Positions 53,089 to 61,767 are shown, numbered from the stretch's first letter. The stretch: DNA of 64,000 nucleotides from an uncultured Oscillospiraceae bacterium (GCA_934589065.1 CAKTNN010000006.1:11916-75915), one strand, 5' to 3'. Program-made: numbers and translations. Notes: generated by a model not told the origin, from the letters alone.

Positions 53089-53589
53089 CTATTTTTTCTT
53101 AACGGCCGTTAAAATGCAGCCAAAGTACCCCTGCTGTTTTAGGTATTGGGGCAGACAGCCCCCGTAAAAATCAGGGGAAACGGAATTTGTATAGGTGTTG
53201 TACCCAACAAAGCCCTGGGGCGTTGCCTGGAGAGCCACAAAATGCGCACCCATCCGCAGCCCCCTGCGCCAGTAGTAAAACAAAATGGCGGCATCTGCCT
53301 GACGGGCGAGGCCATCAAACCGGCTTACATCGGAGGAGATTGTCACGGGATAGCCCCATTTTTTCAGCAGCAGGGCAGGCCCCAGGCAGGTTGTCCCGGC
53401 ATTGCCGTGGATAAGGGGCAGCTGCTTTTCCAGGGCACGGATCAGATATTCCGGTTCCGGCTGCTCTCCCAAAAGAAGCAGAGCGTTATACAGGGCAATC
53501 CAGCCGCAGCCTGTTTTTGCAGAGGCGCGGAGGCCGTAGCGCCACTGTTCCGGCGGAATGCGGGTTTGGTTCACAATGGGCTCAGCCAT
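53089..53589 (-). CDS. Papain-like cysteine protease candidate (C39-like fold)
   Basis: The 166-residue product has a plausible catalytic Cys in KTGCGWIALYNALLLL (about 30-45) and a later His in MGAHFVALQ with an Asn in GYNTYTNS, the order expected for a C39-like peptidase. No signal peptide is seen. The start at 53589 overlaps the end of the upstream C_GCAxxG_C_C gene and follows GAGGAG. The product is a protease candidate, not proven; it may instead bind a peptide. Confidence 0.55.
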   Translation of the reverse strand: MAEPIVNQTRIPPEQWRYGLRASAKTGCGWIALYNALLLLGEQPEPEYLIRALEKQLPLIHGNAGTTCLGPALLLKKWGYPVTISSDVSRFDGLARQADAAILFYYWRRGLRMGAHFVALQATPQGFVGYNTYTNSVSPDFYGGCLPQYLKQQGYFGCILTAVKKK

Positions 53590-54034
53590 GGAGGGGATGC
53601 TCCTCAATAAATTGATCCAGGATTCCGGCGGCAGCGGCAACCATGCGGGCGCAGGGCCGAACCTTGTAAAATTCGGCGGTTCGGGGCGTGGGATTGGGGT
53701 CGGAAGGGGGATTTTTCAGAATCTCCCGGCAAACGATGCTGCCGCAGCTTTCCCGGAACTGTCCCGCCAGGGCCTGAACGTTTTGGTAGTGCGCCTTTTT
53801 GACGGTGTCGTTACCCGGCTCGCTGTAGCCATAGAGCAGCCCCAAGACGATCATCATGCCGCTGACCGCGCCGCAGACCTCCCGCAGCCGCCCAATGCCG
53901 CCGCCGAAGGAGGAAGCCAGCCGTGCGGAAAATTCCTCACTGAGTCCCGTCACATCGCAAAAGGCAACGGTAATTGACTGGGCGCAGTTATAGCCCCGGC
54001 AGAAGAGCTCTGATGCATATTCTCTGTGATCCAT
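53582..54034 (-). CDS. C_GCAxxG_C_C family protein
   Basis: The 150-residue product carries the family cysteine pattern: YNCAQSI near residue 19, SSFGGGIGRLREVCGAVSGM (about 43-62), CGSIVC (about 95-100) and CARM near the C-terminus. Such proteins are thought to bind a metal or redox cofactor, but the role is unproven. The start at 54034 follows AAGGAGCATC. It overlaps the protease-like gene downstream by eight bases. Confidence 0.88.
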   Translation of the reverse strand: MDHREYASELFCRGYNCAQSITVAFCDVTGLSEEFSARLASSFGGGIGRLREVCGAVSGMMIVLGLLYGYSEPGNDTVKKAHYQNVQALAGQFRESCGSIVCREILKNPPSDPNPTPRTAEFYKVRPCARMVAAAAGILDQFIEEHPLHG

Positions 54035-54097
54035 GCTGATGCTCCTTTTTCTTTTCATTATAGCATACTGCACACAAGGTTGCAAGAAAGGAAAAAA

Positions 54098-54166
54098 GGC
54101 TGCTAAAAAACGCAGTCCATTTCATCCGCCTTGGGCGGGGTCAAAAGAAAACGTTTTTTAGCAGCC
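54098..54166. terminator. Long inverted repeat after the nucleobase permease gene
   Basis: GGCTGCTAAAAAACG (54098-54112) and CGTTTTTTAGCAGCC (54152-54166) are perfect complements around a 39-base interior that itself holds CCGCC/GGCGG. On the minus strand the stem is followed by TTTTTTCC, so it can terminate the permease mRNA. Confidence 0.65.
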
Positions 54167-54180
54167 CTGGAAAATAGGCG

Positions 54181-55551
54181 TTACTTCTGAGCGCGGCTGC
54201 CGAAGTTTACAACGGCGGTATCGCCCTGCTCGTTGGTGCCGAACTCATAGTCCTTGCCGGGGAGAACGGCGTTCATCAGAATGCCGACCAGAGCGGCAAC
54301 AGCCAGACCGGACAGGCTGATGGTCACAGAACCAAGAGGAATCTGGATGGAGCCGGCATAGCTGACGCCCACTGCCAGACCCATGATCATGGCGGCAATC
54401 AGCACGTTGCGGCTCTTGGTGAAGTCAACCTGGTTCTCCACCACATTGCGCACGCCCACGGCGGAGATCATGCCGTACAGCACCAGGCTGACGCCGCCCA
54501 TGGTGGCAGCGGGCATGGCAACAATCAGAGCGGAGAACTTGGGGCAGAAGGACAGGATGATGGCAAACACGGCAGCCATCCGCACGACCTTGGGATCGTA
54601 AACCTTGCTCAGTGCCAGCACACCGGTGTTTTCGCCGTAGGTGGTGTTTGCGGGAGCGCCGAAGAGAGAAGCCAGAGTGGTAGCCAGACCGTCACCAACC
54701 AGGGTGCGGTGCAGGCCGGGGTCGGCAACGAAGTTCTTGCCAACGGTGGAGGAGATGGCGCAGATATCACCCACGTGCTCCATCATGGTTGCCAGGGAGA
54801 TGGGCATGATGGTCACAATGGCGGTTACCAGCAGGCCGGTATCCAGGCTGCTGCCGAAGACGGAAAATGCGGTCTTCTCCCAAACGATGGGCAGGCCGAT
54901 CCAGTCGGCCTGGCTGACCAGAGAAACCAGGTTTTCCCGGGATGCCGGGTCAATGATCATGGAGAAGACATAAGAGCCGACAACGCCCAGCAGAATGGGG
55001 ACGATTTTCACCATGCCCTTGCCCCAGATGTTGCAGCCAACCACAATCAGGATTGCCACCAGTGCCACCCACCAGTTGGATGCACAGTTGGTAACGGCGG
55101 AACCGGACAGGCTCAGGCCGATGCAGATGATGATGGGGCCGGTTACGATGGGCGGGAAATAACGCATGACCTTCCGGGCGCCGAACTGCTTAAACAGAAG
55201 TGCCATGACGAGGTACACAAGACCGGCGCAGGCCACACCGAAGCAGGCGTAGGGAAGCAGCGCGTTACCGTTGTCGCCGCCCAGAGCACGGATGGCATTG
55301 TAGCCGCCGATGAAGGCGAAGGAGGAACCCAGGAATGCGGGAACCTTGCGACCGGTGATCAGATGGAACAGGAGGGTGCCCAGACCTGCAAACAGCAGGG
55401 CGTTGGCGACGTCCAAGCCGGTCAGAGCGGGAACCAGCACGGTGGCGCCGAACATGGCGAACAGGTGCTGAACGCCCAGCAAAAGCTGCTTGGGCACAGC
55501 CAGGGTAGAGGCATCGTACACGACATCGTTATTCGTTTCGGGAGCTGCCAT
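54181..55551 (-). CDS. Uracil/xanthine permease of the NCS2 (UraA) family
   Basis: The 456-residue product has about fourteen membrane segments and family motifs GVQHLFAMFGATVLVP, ENTGVLALSKVY, and the QxH-type helix LLFHLITGRKVPAFLGSSFAFIGG. It imports a nucleobase such as uracil or xanthine. Its leader on the minus strand holds two hairpins (55605-55647 and 55690-55723), suggesting attenuation, but no PyrR or purine-riboswitch motif was found. Confidence 0.9.
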   Translation of the reverse strand: MAAPETNNDVVYDASTLAVPKQLLLGVQHLFAMFGATVLVPALTGLDVANALLFAGLGTLLFHLITGRKVPAFLGSSFAFIGGYNAIRALGGDNGNALLPYACFGVACAGLVYLVMALLFKQFGARKVMRYFPPIVTGPIIICIGLSLSGSAVTNCASNWWVALVAILIVVGCNIWGKGMVKIVPILLGVVGSYVFSMIIDPASRENLVSLVSQADWIGLPIVWEKTAFSVFGSSLDTGLLVTAIVTIMPISLATMMEHVGDICAISSTVGKNFVADPGLHRTLVGDGLATTLASLFGAPANTTYGENTGVLALSKVYDPKVVRMAAVFAIILSFCPKFSALIVAMPAATMGGVSLVLYGMISAVGVRNVVENQVDFTKSRNVLIAAMIMGLAVGVSYAGSIQIPLGSVTISLSGLAVAALVGILMNAVLPGKDYEFGTNEQGDTAVVNFGSRAQK

Positions 55552-55604
55552 AGAAAAAACATCCTTTCTCTACTGTGGAGCCGCCCGGGGTTGCCGCGGC
55601 AGCC

Positions 55605-55728
55605 GGAAAAGCACTCTATATAATAAATAGTGTGCTTTTCCGGCATTGCAGACATACGAGGGAAGCTCCGGTTTCCACAAAGAAAAAGGGGACTGTAAAA
55701 CCCTAAAGTTTCTACAGCCCCCTTTTCC
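55605..55728 (-). promoter_or_regulatory. Leader hairpins upstream of the nucleobase permease
   Basis: Two stems lie in the leader. One (55605-55647) pairs GCCGGAAAAGCAC with GTGCTTTTCCGGC around a 17-base AT-rich loop. The other (about 55690-55723) pairs GGGGACTGTAAAAC with GTTTCTACAGCCCC with a bulged A and is followed by T-runs on both strands. They could form an attenuator, but the mechanism is not known. Confidence 0.5.
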
Positions 55729-55739
55729 GTAATCGATCT

Positions 55740-56239
55740 GTGTCAGTATACCCCGCAGAATGTCAAAATGCAAGAGAAAAATGAAATAATTGCATCCAAA
55801 ATGTGAACGTCCAAAAACCGCGGTTTTTGTGTATGTTGATCATTTGCAAATATTAATCTGAAAATGCTGCGCAACTTTGCGGTGAAATGTGGGACAAGCA
55901 GCGGGCCGTACTTGCGGTATATGCACAACCGGTTTTTGAACCTTGCACAATGCCGTAAATCTTGCAAAAGACCGCAAATAAAAAATACACCCCAGGAGTC
56001 TGCTTAAATTGTAGAAAACACCGACTGAAAAGCTTACACAACTGTGCAAAATGCCGAACAGAAAACGCAAAAATACGGAAAAACCTGTATAATTACGGAT
56101 TTGAATACAAAAAGGCCGAAAACAATTGTCCGCGCAGCAAAAAATCCTGCAATTCCACTATTGCAAAAATGCAAAACCTGTGGTATCATACGTCCATAAA
56201 GTTTTTGGAATAGCCAAAGACAAAGAGGAGGAAATCATC
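55740..56239 (+). other. AT-rich intergenic region with repeated GCAA-type motifs
   Basis: No credible gene lies here. The motif GCAAAA-n-CCG recurs (TTGCACAATGCCG at 55943, CTTGCAAAAGACCG at 55961, GTGCAAAATGCCG at 56044, CGCAAAAATACGG at 56066), in two pairs 18-22 bases apart. A promoter, TTGCAA (56161-56166) and TATCAT (56184-56189) with 17-base spacing, leads into the TAXI gene. Confidence 0.5.
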
Positions 56240-57208
56240 ATGAAGAAAATGAAGAAGCTGTTTACCCTGGCATTGACTGCTGCCTTGACGCTTTCTCTTG
56301 CCGCCTGCGGCGGGGCCTCCGCTGCAAAGATGACCATGGGCACCGGCGGTTCTGCCGGAACCTATTATGGCTACGGCGGCGTGCTGGGCCAGTACATTAA
56401 GAATAAGGCCGGAATCGATGTGACCGTAGTTGCCACCGACGGCTCCAAGGCCAATATCCAGGGCATTGCCGCCGGTGACTATCAGCTGGGCACCGTTCAG
56501 TCCGATGTTATGGCCTATGCCTGGCAGGGCACCCGCGCCTTTGAGTCCACCGGCAAGATCGATTCTTTCCGGGTGGTTGCCGGATTGTATGCAGAGTCCG
56601 TGCAGCTGGTGACCATGGATCCCGCCATTAAAAGCGTTGCCGATTTGAAGGGCAGAAGCGTTTCCATCGGTGCTCCCGGCTCCGGCGTTTACTTCAACGC
56701 AATGGATGTCCTCTCCGCCGCCGGCCTGTCCGAGTCCGATATCAACGCACAGTATCAGAGCTTCTCCGACAGTACTGATGCCCTGAAGGACGGCAAGATC
56801 GATGCAGCCTTTATCGTTGCCGGTGCACCCACTCCCGCCATTACCGAGCTGTGCACCACCAACTCCGCTTACCTGGTTCCCATTGACGGCGCGGTTGCCG
56901 ATGCCATGATGGCTGAGTGCCCCTTCTATACCACTTATGTGATCCCCGCCGGTACGTATCCCGGACAGGATTCCGATGTGACCACCGTTACCGTTAAGGC
57001 TACCCTGATCGTATCCGCCAGCGCTTCCGAGGATGATGTTTACAACCTGACCAAGGCCATCTTCGACAACGCAGCCGATATCGCCAAGGAAAACGGCAAG
57101 GGCGCAGAGCTGAGCATTGAAAACGCTACCTCCGGCATGACCGCTCCCTTCCACAAGGGCGCTGCCAAGTATTTCGCAGAAAAGGGCGTTACTGTAGACG
57201 CACAGTAA
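56240..57208 (+). CDS. TAXI-family TRAP transporter substrate-binding lipoprotein
   Basis: The 322-residue product has a lipobox (LSLAAC, about residues 17-22) and the TAXI pattern (MGTGGSAGTYYGYGGVL, GIAAGDYQLGTVQSDV, SVSIGAPGSGVYFNAMDVL). It binds a substrate, probably a dicarboxylate, glutamate or similar solute, and feeds the fused TRAP permease downstream. The ATG at 56240 follows AGAGGAGGA. Confidence 0.93.
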   Translation: MKKMKKLFTLALTAALTLSLAACGGASAAKMTMGTGGSAGTYYGYGGVLGQYIKNKAGIDVTVVATDGSKANIQGIAAGDYQLGTVQSDVMAYAWQGTRAFESTGKIDSFRVVAGLYAESVQLVTMDPAIKSVADLKGRSVSIGAPGSGVYFNAMDVLSAAGLSESDINAQYQSFSDSTDALKDGKIDAAFIVAGAPTPAITELCTTNSAYLVPIDGAVADAMMAECPFYTTYVIPAGTYPGQDSDVTTVTVKATLIVSASASEDDVYNLTKAIFDNAADIAKENGKGAELSIENATSGMTAPFHKGAAKYFAEKGVTVDAQ

Positions 57209-57214
57209 GCTGTC

Positions 57215-57295
57215 ATCTCTCCCGCCCCTCTTTATGAGGGGCGGGAAGAGAGAAACGCTGAAGAAATCGCCTGGATGGACGACTTCTTCAGCGCT
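57215..57295 (+). other. Two intercistronic hairpins between TAXI and TRAP permease genes
   Basis: CTCTCCCGCCCCTC pairs with GAGGGGCGGGAAGAG (57217-57250); then CGCTGAAGAA pairs with TTCTTCAGCG (about 57256-57293). Neither is followed by a clean T-run, so they may stabilise the upstream mRNA or partly terminate to give more binding protein than permease. Confidence 0.6.
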
Positions 57296-57325
57296 TCCAA
57301 TTATTACCGGATAAGGGAGGAACCC

Positions 57326-59275
57326 ATGATGAGCCTTTTTAAGAAAAAAGCAAAAGTAGAGGAGCCAATGGATCTGGATTCCGTTATGAAAAAATACGAC
57401 CAGGAGTCCAATGTCCGAATCTGGGAAGGAAAGCCCCGGATTGCGGTCAATGTGATCCTGGCAACCTTTTCTCTGTTTTGCCTGTACGTTACCCTCTTTA
57501 CCAGCTGGCTGGAAGAGCTGCGGCTGACTACCTTCGTTGCCTGGATCGTTTTTCTGGGCTTCCTGGTGTTCCCGGCAAAGAAGAGCCACCAAAGGGTAAA
57601 CCACATTCCCTGGTATGACATTGTTATGATGGTTCTGGGTACCGGGGCATTTTTATACTACTCCTTCAATGCCATCACCATTATTCAGCAGGGAAGCATT
57701 TTCCAGCCCTATCAGATTATCATCGGCGTTGTGGGCATCCTTGCTCTGGCGGAGGTTTGCCGCAGAAGCGTGGGCCTGCCCATTCTGATTGTTGCCGGGT
57801 GCTTTTTGGTGTATGCCCTGACGGCGGGGCTGTCAAACCCCTCTTTGTGGGGCAAGCTCAACTACACCATCCGTTACCTGTTCTACGGTAAGGAGGGCGT
57901 GCTGTCCACTCCCATTAACGTCTGCTCCAAGTTTATCGTGGTGTTCATCGTCTTCGGCGCGTTCCTGGAGCGCACCGGCATTGCGGATTACTTCATCCAG
58001 ATGTCCAACGGACTGGTGGGCCGGTTCTCCGGCGGTCCCGCCAAGGTGGCGGTGGTAGCCAGCGCTCTGGAGGGCGTTGTCTCCGGCTCTTCCGTGGCGA
58101 ATACCGTGGGCTCCGGAGCCGTAACCATTCCGCTGATGAAAAAGGCGGGCTACAAGCCGGAGTTTGCCGGGGCTGCGGAAGCCGCCGCCTCTACCGGCGG
58201 CCAGATCATGCCCCCCATCATGGGTGCTGCCGCTTTCCTGATGGCGGACTATGTCCAGCTCCCCTACGGTCAGATCGCGCTGAAGGCGGTGCTGCCTGCG
58301 CTGCTGTACTTTACCGGTATTTTCATCTCCGTCCACCTGGAGGCCAAAAAGGTTGGGCTGAAGGGCCTGCCTAAGGAAGAATTGCCGAAGCTGAAGCCTC
58401 TGCTGAAAAAGAGCTATCTGCTGCTTCCTCTGGTGCTGCTCATCTACCTGGTCAGCACCAGCCAGAAGAGCATTCAGTACGCTGCGGCTCTGTCCATCGT
58501 TGCCTGTATCGTGGTCACCCTCTTTAGCGCCGAGACTCGCATCACCCCCATGCGGCTGCTGGAAGCTTTGGCAGCCGGTGGCCAGGGCTCCATCACCGTG
58601 GCGGCGGCCTGCGGCATTGCAGGCATTATTGCCGGAACCATCACCATGACGGGCCTTGCCAATGTGATCATCAACGCCATTGTGGTTCTGGCGGGCAACA
58701 GCGTTTTGGTTGCTCTGTTCCTGACCATGCTGTGCTGCATCGTTTTGGGCATGGGCGTGCCTACCACCGCGACCTACTGCATCATGGCTGCCACCTGCGC
58801 CCCGATTCTGGTTCGTATGGGCGTACCCCTGGTGGCTGCCCACTTCTTCGTATTCTATTTTGGCATCGTGGCAGATCTGACCCCGCCGGTGGCTCTGGCC
58901 GCCTATGCCGGTGCTGCCATTGCCCAGGCAAACCCTATGAAAACCGCTTTGGAATCCACAAAACTGGCTATTGGCGCGTTCATCGTGCCCTATGCCTTTG
59001 CCCTTAGCCCCTCCATGCTGCTCATCGACACCAACGCGGTAGAGGTGATCCTGATCGTCATCACCTCCCTGATTGGCATTGCGTCCGTCTCTGCGGCGTT
59101 GGAAGGCTACATCATGGGCTCTCTTAACTGGCTCCAGCGTGGGCTGATGCTGGTAGGCGGCCTGATGATGATCTATCCCGGCACAACCACAGACTTTGTG
59201 GGCATTATCCTCAGCGGCGCAGTGGTTGTTATGAAGGTAATTGAAAACAAAAAGGCCAGCGTAAAAACGGCTTGA
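57326..59275 (+). CDS. TRAP transporter permease, fused 4TM/12TM type
   Basis: The 649-residue product fuses the small and large TRAP membrane subunits: about four helices in residues 30-170, then about twelve in the remainder with the large-subunit motif GSSVANTVGSGAVTIPLMKKAGY and TGGQIMPPIMGAAAF. It uses a sodium or proton gradient to import the solute captured by the TAXI protein. The start follows AAGGGAGGAA; an earlier in-frame ATG at 57275 falls inside a hairpin. Confidence 0.92.
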   Translation: MMSLFKKKAKVEEPMDLDSVMKKYDQESNVRIWEGKPRIAVNVILATFSLFCLYVTLFTSWLEELRLTTFVAWIVFLGFLVFPAKKSHQRVNHIPWYDIVMMVLGTGAFLYYSFNAITIIQQGSIFQPYQIIIGVVGILALAEVCRRSVGLPILIVAGCFLVYALTAGLSNPSLWGKLNYTIRYLFYGKEGVLSTPINVCSKFIVVFIVFGAFLERTGIADYFIQMSNGLVGRFSGGPAKVAVVASALEGVVSGSSVANTVGSGAVTIPLMKKAGYKPEFAGAAEAAASTGGQIMPPIMGAAAFLMADYVQLPYGQIALKAVLPALLYFTGIFISVHLEAKKVGLKGLPKEELPKLKPLLKKSYLLLPLVLLIYLVSTSQKSIQYAAALSIVACIVVTLFSAETRITPMRLLEALAAGGQGSITVAAACGIAGIIAGTITMTGLANVIINAIVVLAGNSVLVALFLTMLCCIVLGMGVPTTATYCIMAATCAPILVRMGVPLVAAHFFVFYFGIVADLTPPVALAAYAGAAIAQANPMKTALESTKLAIGAFIVPYAFALSPSMLLIDTNAVEVILIVITSLIGIASVSAALEGYIMGSLNWLQRGLMLVGGLMMIYPGTTTDFVGIILSGAVVVMKVIENKKASVKTA

Positions 59276-59282
59276 CGAAACA

Positions 59283-59309
59283 CCCCCTCCGGCTTTTCCC
59301 GGAGGGGGA
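59283..59309 (+). terminator. Terminator after the TRAP permease
   Basis: CCCCCTCCGG and CCGGAGGGGG pair around a four- to five-base loop; a short T-containing stretch follows. Confidence 0.7.
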
Positions 59310-59420
59310 TGCTTGTTCTTCCGGTGTAAGCGGCAGGAAGGGTGACTTTTCGGGAGAATCTGCTATACTATACTCAATTTTTGTCCTCAAAAAATAGGAC
59401 GATAGATGGAAGCTAAAACA

Positions 59421-59454
59421 GAAATACCGGCAGCCTTGTGCTGCCGGTATTTTG
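59421..59454. terminator. Terminator-like hairpin, left copy of a 34-base direct repeat
   Basis: AATACCGGCAG and CTGCCGGTATT form a stem around a five-base loop. The identical 34 bases recur at 59661-59694, on the other side of repeat copy B. Confidence 0.85.
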
Positions 59455-59469
59455 TAGCTTGTCAAAAAA

Positions 59470-59654
59470 GCCTCGCAGAGTTTGGCGGCGCAAGCCGACA
59501 AATAAAATTAAATCATTTTCTGTCGGGGCGTGTACCTGACAGAAAATACATTTCAGGCTGTAAGTGTGCGAGTTGTTCGCCGTAGGCGAACAAGGAGTGC
59601 GCGCAGCAGACTGCAGAAAATTTGTCGAAAAAGCCCGTAAGGGGTTTTTCGACA
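59470..59654 (+). repeat. Structured intergenic repeat, copy B (short form)
   Basis: This 185-base segment matches copy A at 27411-27653 without the 58-base insert. It has ATTTTCTGTC/GACAGAAAAT, TTGTTCGCC/GGCGAACAA around a GTA loop (TAC in copy A), and a terminal stem TGTCGAAAAA/TTTTTCGACA. It lies between two convergent genes. It is flanked on both sides by an identical 34-base terminator-like sequence. Confidence 0.85.
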
Positions 59655-59660
59655 GCCTGA

Positions 59661-59694
59661 GAAATACCGGCAGCCTTGTGCTGCCGGTATTTTG
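59661..59694. terminator. Terminator-like hairpin, right copy of a 34-base direct repeat
   Basis: Identical to 59421-59454. It directly precedes the stop of the convergent zinc-finger gene and can serve as its terminator on the minus strand. Confidence 0.85.
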
Positions 59695-59699
59695 GACGA

Positions 59700-59957
59700 T
59701 TATAGGGAGCTTTTGCTGCATTCCGCCAGAAATGCCTGCTTCCACTCCGGAAAGTCCGGGGAGGGATCCTTTGCACGCCGATTCCATTGGACCAGGTGCA
59801 GCTCATAAAGCTCTCGTTCTCCGGCGAGGACATCCTGCCGAATCCGTTCCGCCAGCTCGTTGCATTCGGAGCAAAGGCGAACCTGGCAATTCCCGTTTTT
59901 TTGGGTATAGAACATATCAAATAACTTTTTGGTTTTTCCGCAGCAGTCACATTTCAT
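59700..59957 (-). CDS. Small zinc-finger-like protein
   Basis: The 85-residue product starts MKCDCCGKTKKLFDMF and has two Cys pairs (CDCC at residues 3-6 and CSEC near 31-34), followed by a charged helical tail. The start at 59957 lies 9 bases after AAGGAGG; other in-frame ATGs are too close to or far from that site. The function is unknown. Confidence 0.65.
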   Translation of the reverse strand: MKCDCCGKTKKLFDMFYTQKNGNCQVRLCSECNELAERIRQDVLAGERELYELHLVQWNRRAKDPSPDFPEWKQAFLAECSKSSL

Positions 59958-60026
59958 AGGCATTGCCCTCCTTTTTGCCATCATAGCACAGAAACGGACA
60001 ATTTGCAATCGGCGATTCCGGCAAAA

Positions 60027-60056
60027 AAATGCCCCTCCGAAAAATTCGGAGGGGCA
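60027..60056 (-). terminator. Terminator after tsf
   Basis: GTGCCCCTCCGAA and TTCGGAGGGGCA form a stable stem followed by a T-run on the minus strand. Confidence 0.9.
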
Positions 60057-60075
60057 CTTGCTTGTAAGGGAAAAC

Positions 60076-61005
60076 TTACTTTGCAGCACCGGCAATCTGG
60101 GCGGCGACTTCTGCGGCGAAGTCATCAGCCTTCTTTTCAATGCCTTCGCCCTTCACATAGTGAATGGCGTCTACAAAGGTCACCTTGCCGCCCAGCTTCT
60201 TGGCGGCATCGGCAATGTAGCCTTCCACGCTGCCCTGGAACAGGTCAGAGCGGACGAACTCCTGCTGCAGCAGGCAGTTATCCTTGAAGAAAGCGTTCAT
60301 CTTGCCGGCAGCGATCTTTTCCTTGACCTGAGCGGGCTTGGAAGCCATCTTGGGATCGTTGTCCATCAGAGCAACCTGAACCTGCAGCTCGTGGTCTACG
60401 TCAGCCTGGGGAACCAGGGACTTATCCCAGTACTTGGGGTTCATAGCGGCAATCTGCATAGCAACGTTCTTGCCGATTTCGGTGGCATCGATGCCGCCTT
60501 CCACAGCCAGATTCACCAGAACGCCGTGGGTGCCGCCTGCATGAACGTAGGCAACGGAGGTGTTCTCGGGGAAGCGGGCAAACCGGCGGATCTGCATATT
60601 CTCACCGATGGACATAACCTTCTCCTGCATGATCTCGGTAACGGTCAGGTTGGAGTCGGGGTAGGTGCAAGCCTTCAGAGCTTCCACATCGGCGGGGTTC
60701 TGCTTGGCAACGACCACAGCCAGGTTCTTTACCAGATCCATAAAGGCATCGGTCTTGGCGGCAAAGTCGGTCTCGGAGTTCACCTCGATCACGACGCCCA
60801 CACCGTCAACCACGGTAGCGAAGGCAACGCCCTCGGCAGCAACGCGGTCAGCCTTCTTGGCAGCTTTAGCCAGGCCCTTTTCACGGAGCCAGTCTACAGC
60901 CTTGTCCATGTCGCCATCGGTAGCCTGAAGGGCCTTCTTGCAGTCCATCATGCCAACGTTGGTCATTTCACGCAGCTTCTTAACATCCTGAGCGGTAAAA
61001 GCCAT
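60076..61005 (-). CDS. tsf: Elongation factor Ts
   Basis: EF-Ts exchanges GDP on EF-Tu. The 309-residue product has the family N-terminus (VKKLREMTNVGMMDCKKAL) and the NSETDFAAK segment. Length is normal. It is co-transcribed with rpsB, 27 bases upstream. Confidence 0.98.
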   Translation of the reverse strand: MAFTAQDVKKLREMTNVGMMDCKKALQATDGDMDKAVDWLREKGLAKAAKKADRVAAEGVAFATVVDGVGVVIEVNSETDFAAKTDAFMDLVKNLAVVVAKQNPADVEALKACTYPDSNLTVTEIMQEKVMSIGENMQIRRFARFPENTSVAYVHAGGTHGVLVNLAVEGGIDATEIGKNVAMQIAAMNPKYWDKSLVPQADVDHELQVQVALMDNDPKMASKPAQVKEKIAAGKMNAFFKDNCLLQQEFVRSDLFQGSVEGYIADAAKKLGGKVTFVDAIHYVKGEGIEKKADDFAAEVAAQIAGAAK

Positions 61006-61032
61006 TTTGGTATCCTCCTAAATCTTTACGGA

Positions 61033-61767
61033 TTATTCAGCAGCTTCGGCAGCGGGGGCAGCGGCTTCTTCAGCAGCTACGTCCTCACCCTGACGGCCCT
61101 CGATGGCAGCGTTTGCCATGGCGGCGGCGATCAGGCGGATAGCGCGGATAGCGTCATCGTTGCCGGGGATCACGTAGTCGATCTCGTCGGGGTCGCAGTT
61201 GGTATCCACGATTGCCACGATGGGGATGTTCAGCTTGCGGGCCTCAGCAATGGCGTTGCGCTCCTTGCGGGGGTCAACAATGAACAGAGCCGCGGGCAGC
61301 TTCTTCATTTCCTTAACGCCGCCCAGGTACTTTTCCAGCTTTTCGATTTCGGCCTGATGCTTGATAACTTCCTTCTTGGGCAGCATTGCGAAGGTGCCGT
61401 CCTCTTCCATCTTTCTCAGCTGAGCCAGACGGTCGATACGGGTACGCATGGTGCGGAAGTTGGTCAGCATACCGCCCAGCCAACGGGCGTTGACGTAGTA
61501 ACCGCCGCAGCGGGCAGCCTCTTCCTTGATGGCGTCCTGGGCCTGCTTCTTGGTGCCCACGAACAGGATGTTGCCGCCGTTGGCAGAGGTGTCGCGGACG
61601 AAGTTGTAAGCCTCTTCCAGCTTCTTAACGGTCTTCTGCAGGTCAATGATATAGATACCATTGCGCTCGGTGTAGATGTAGGGGGCCATTTTGGGGTTCC
61701 AACGACGGGTCTGGTGACCGAAGTGAACGCCTGCCTCCAGCAGTTGCTTCATAGATACGACAGCCAT
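61033..61767 (-). CDS. rpsB: 30S ribosomal protein S2
   Basis: The 244-residue product has the S2 motifs ([69 protein letters not shown]). An Ala/Glu-rich tail ends the protein. A strong promoter lies about 135-160 bases upstream, leaving a leader that could carry autoregulation. Confidence 0.98.
   Translation of the reverse strand: MAVVSMKQLLEAGVHFGHQTRRWNPKMAPYIYTERNGIYIIDLQKTVKKLEEAYNFVRDTSANGGNILFVGTKKQAQDAIKEEAARCGGYYVNARWLGGMLTNFRTMRTRIDRLAQLRKMEEDGTFAMLPKKEVIKHQAEIEKLEKYLGGVKEMKKLPAALFIVDPRKERNAIAEARKLNIPIVAIVDTNCDPDEIDYVIPGNDDAIRAIRLIAAAMANAAIEGRQGEDVAAEEAAAPAAEAAE

Noticed and set aside
55690..55723. Purine riboswitch in the permease leader because of a GTTTCTAC segment
   Set aside because: The segment is on the opposite strand from the gene and is one arm of a simple hairpin. 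The other conserved aptamer blocks are absent.
59413..59950. Short minus-strand frames across repeat copy B that could look like a small hypothetical protein
   Set aside because: They end and begin within repeat hairpins and the same frames in copy A are interrupted by the 58-base insert, so coding is unlikely.
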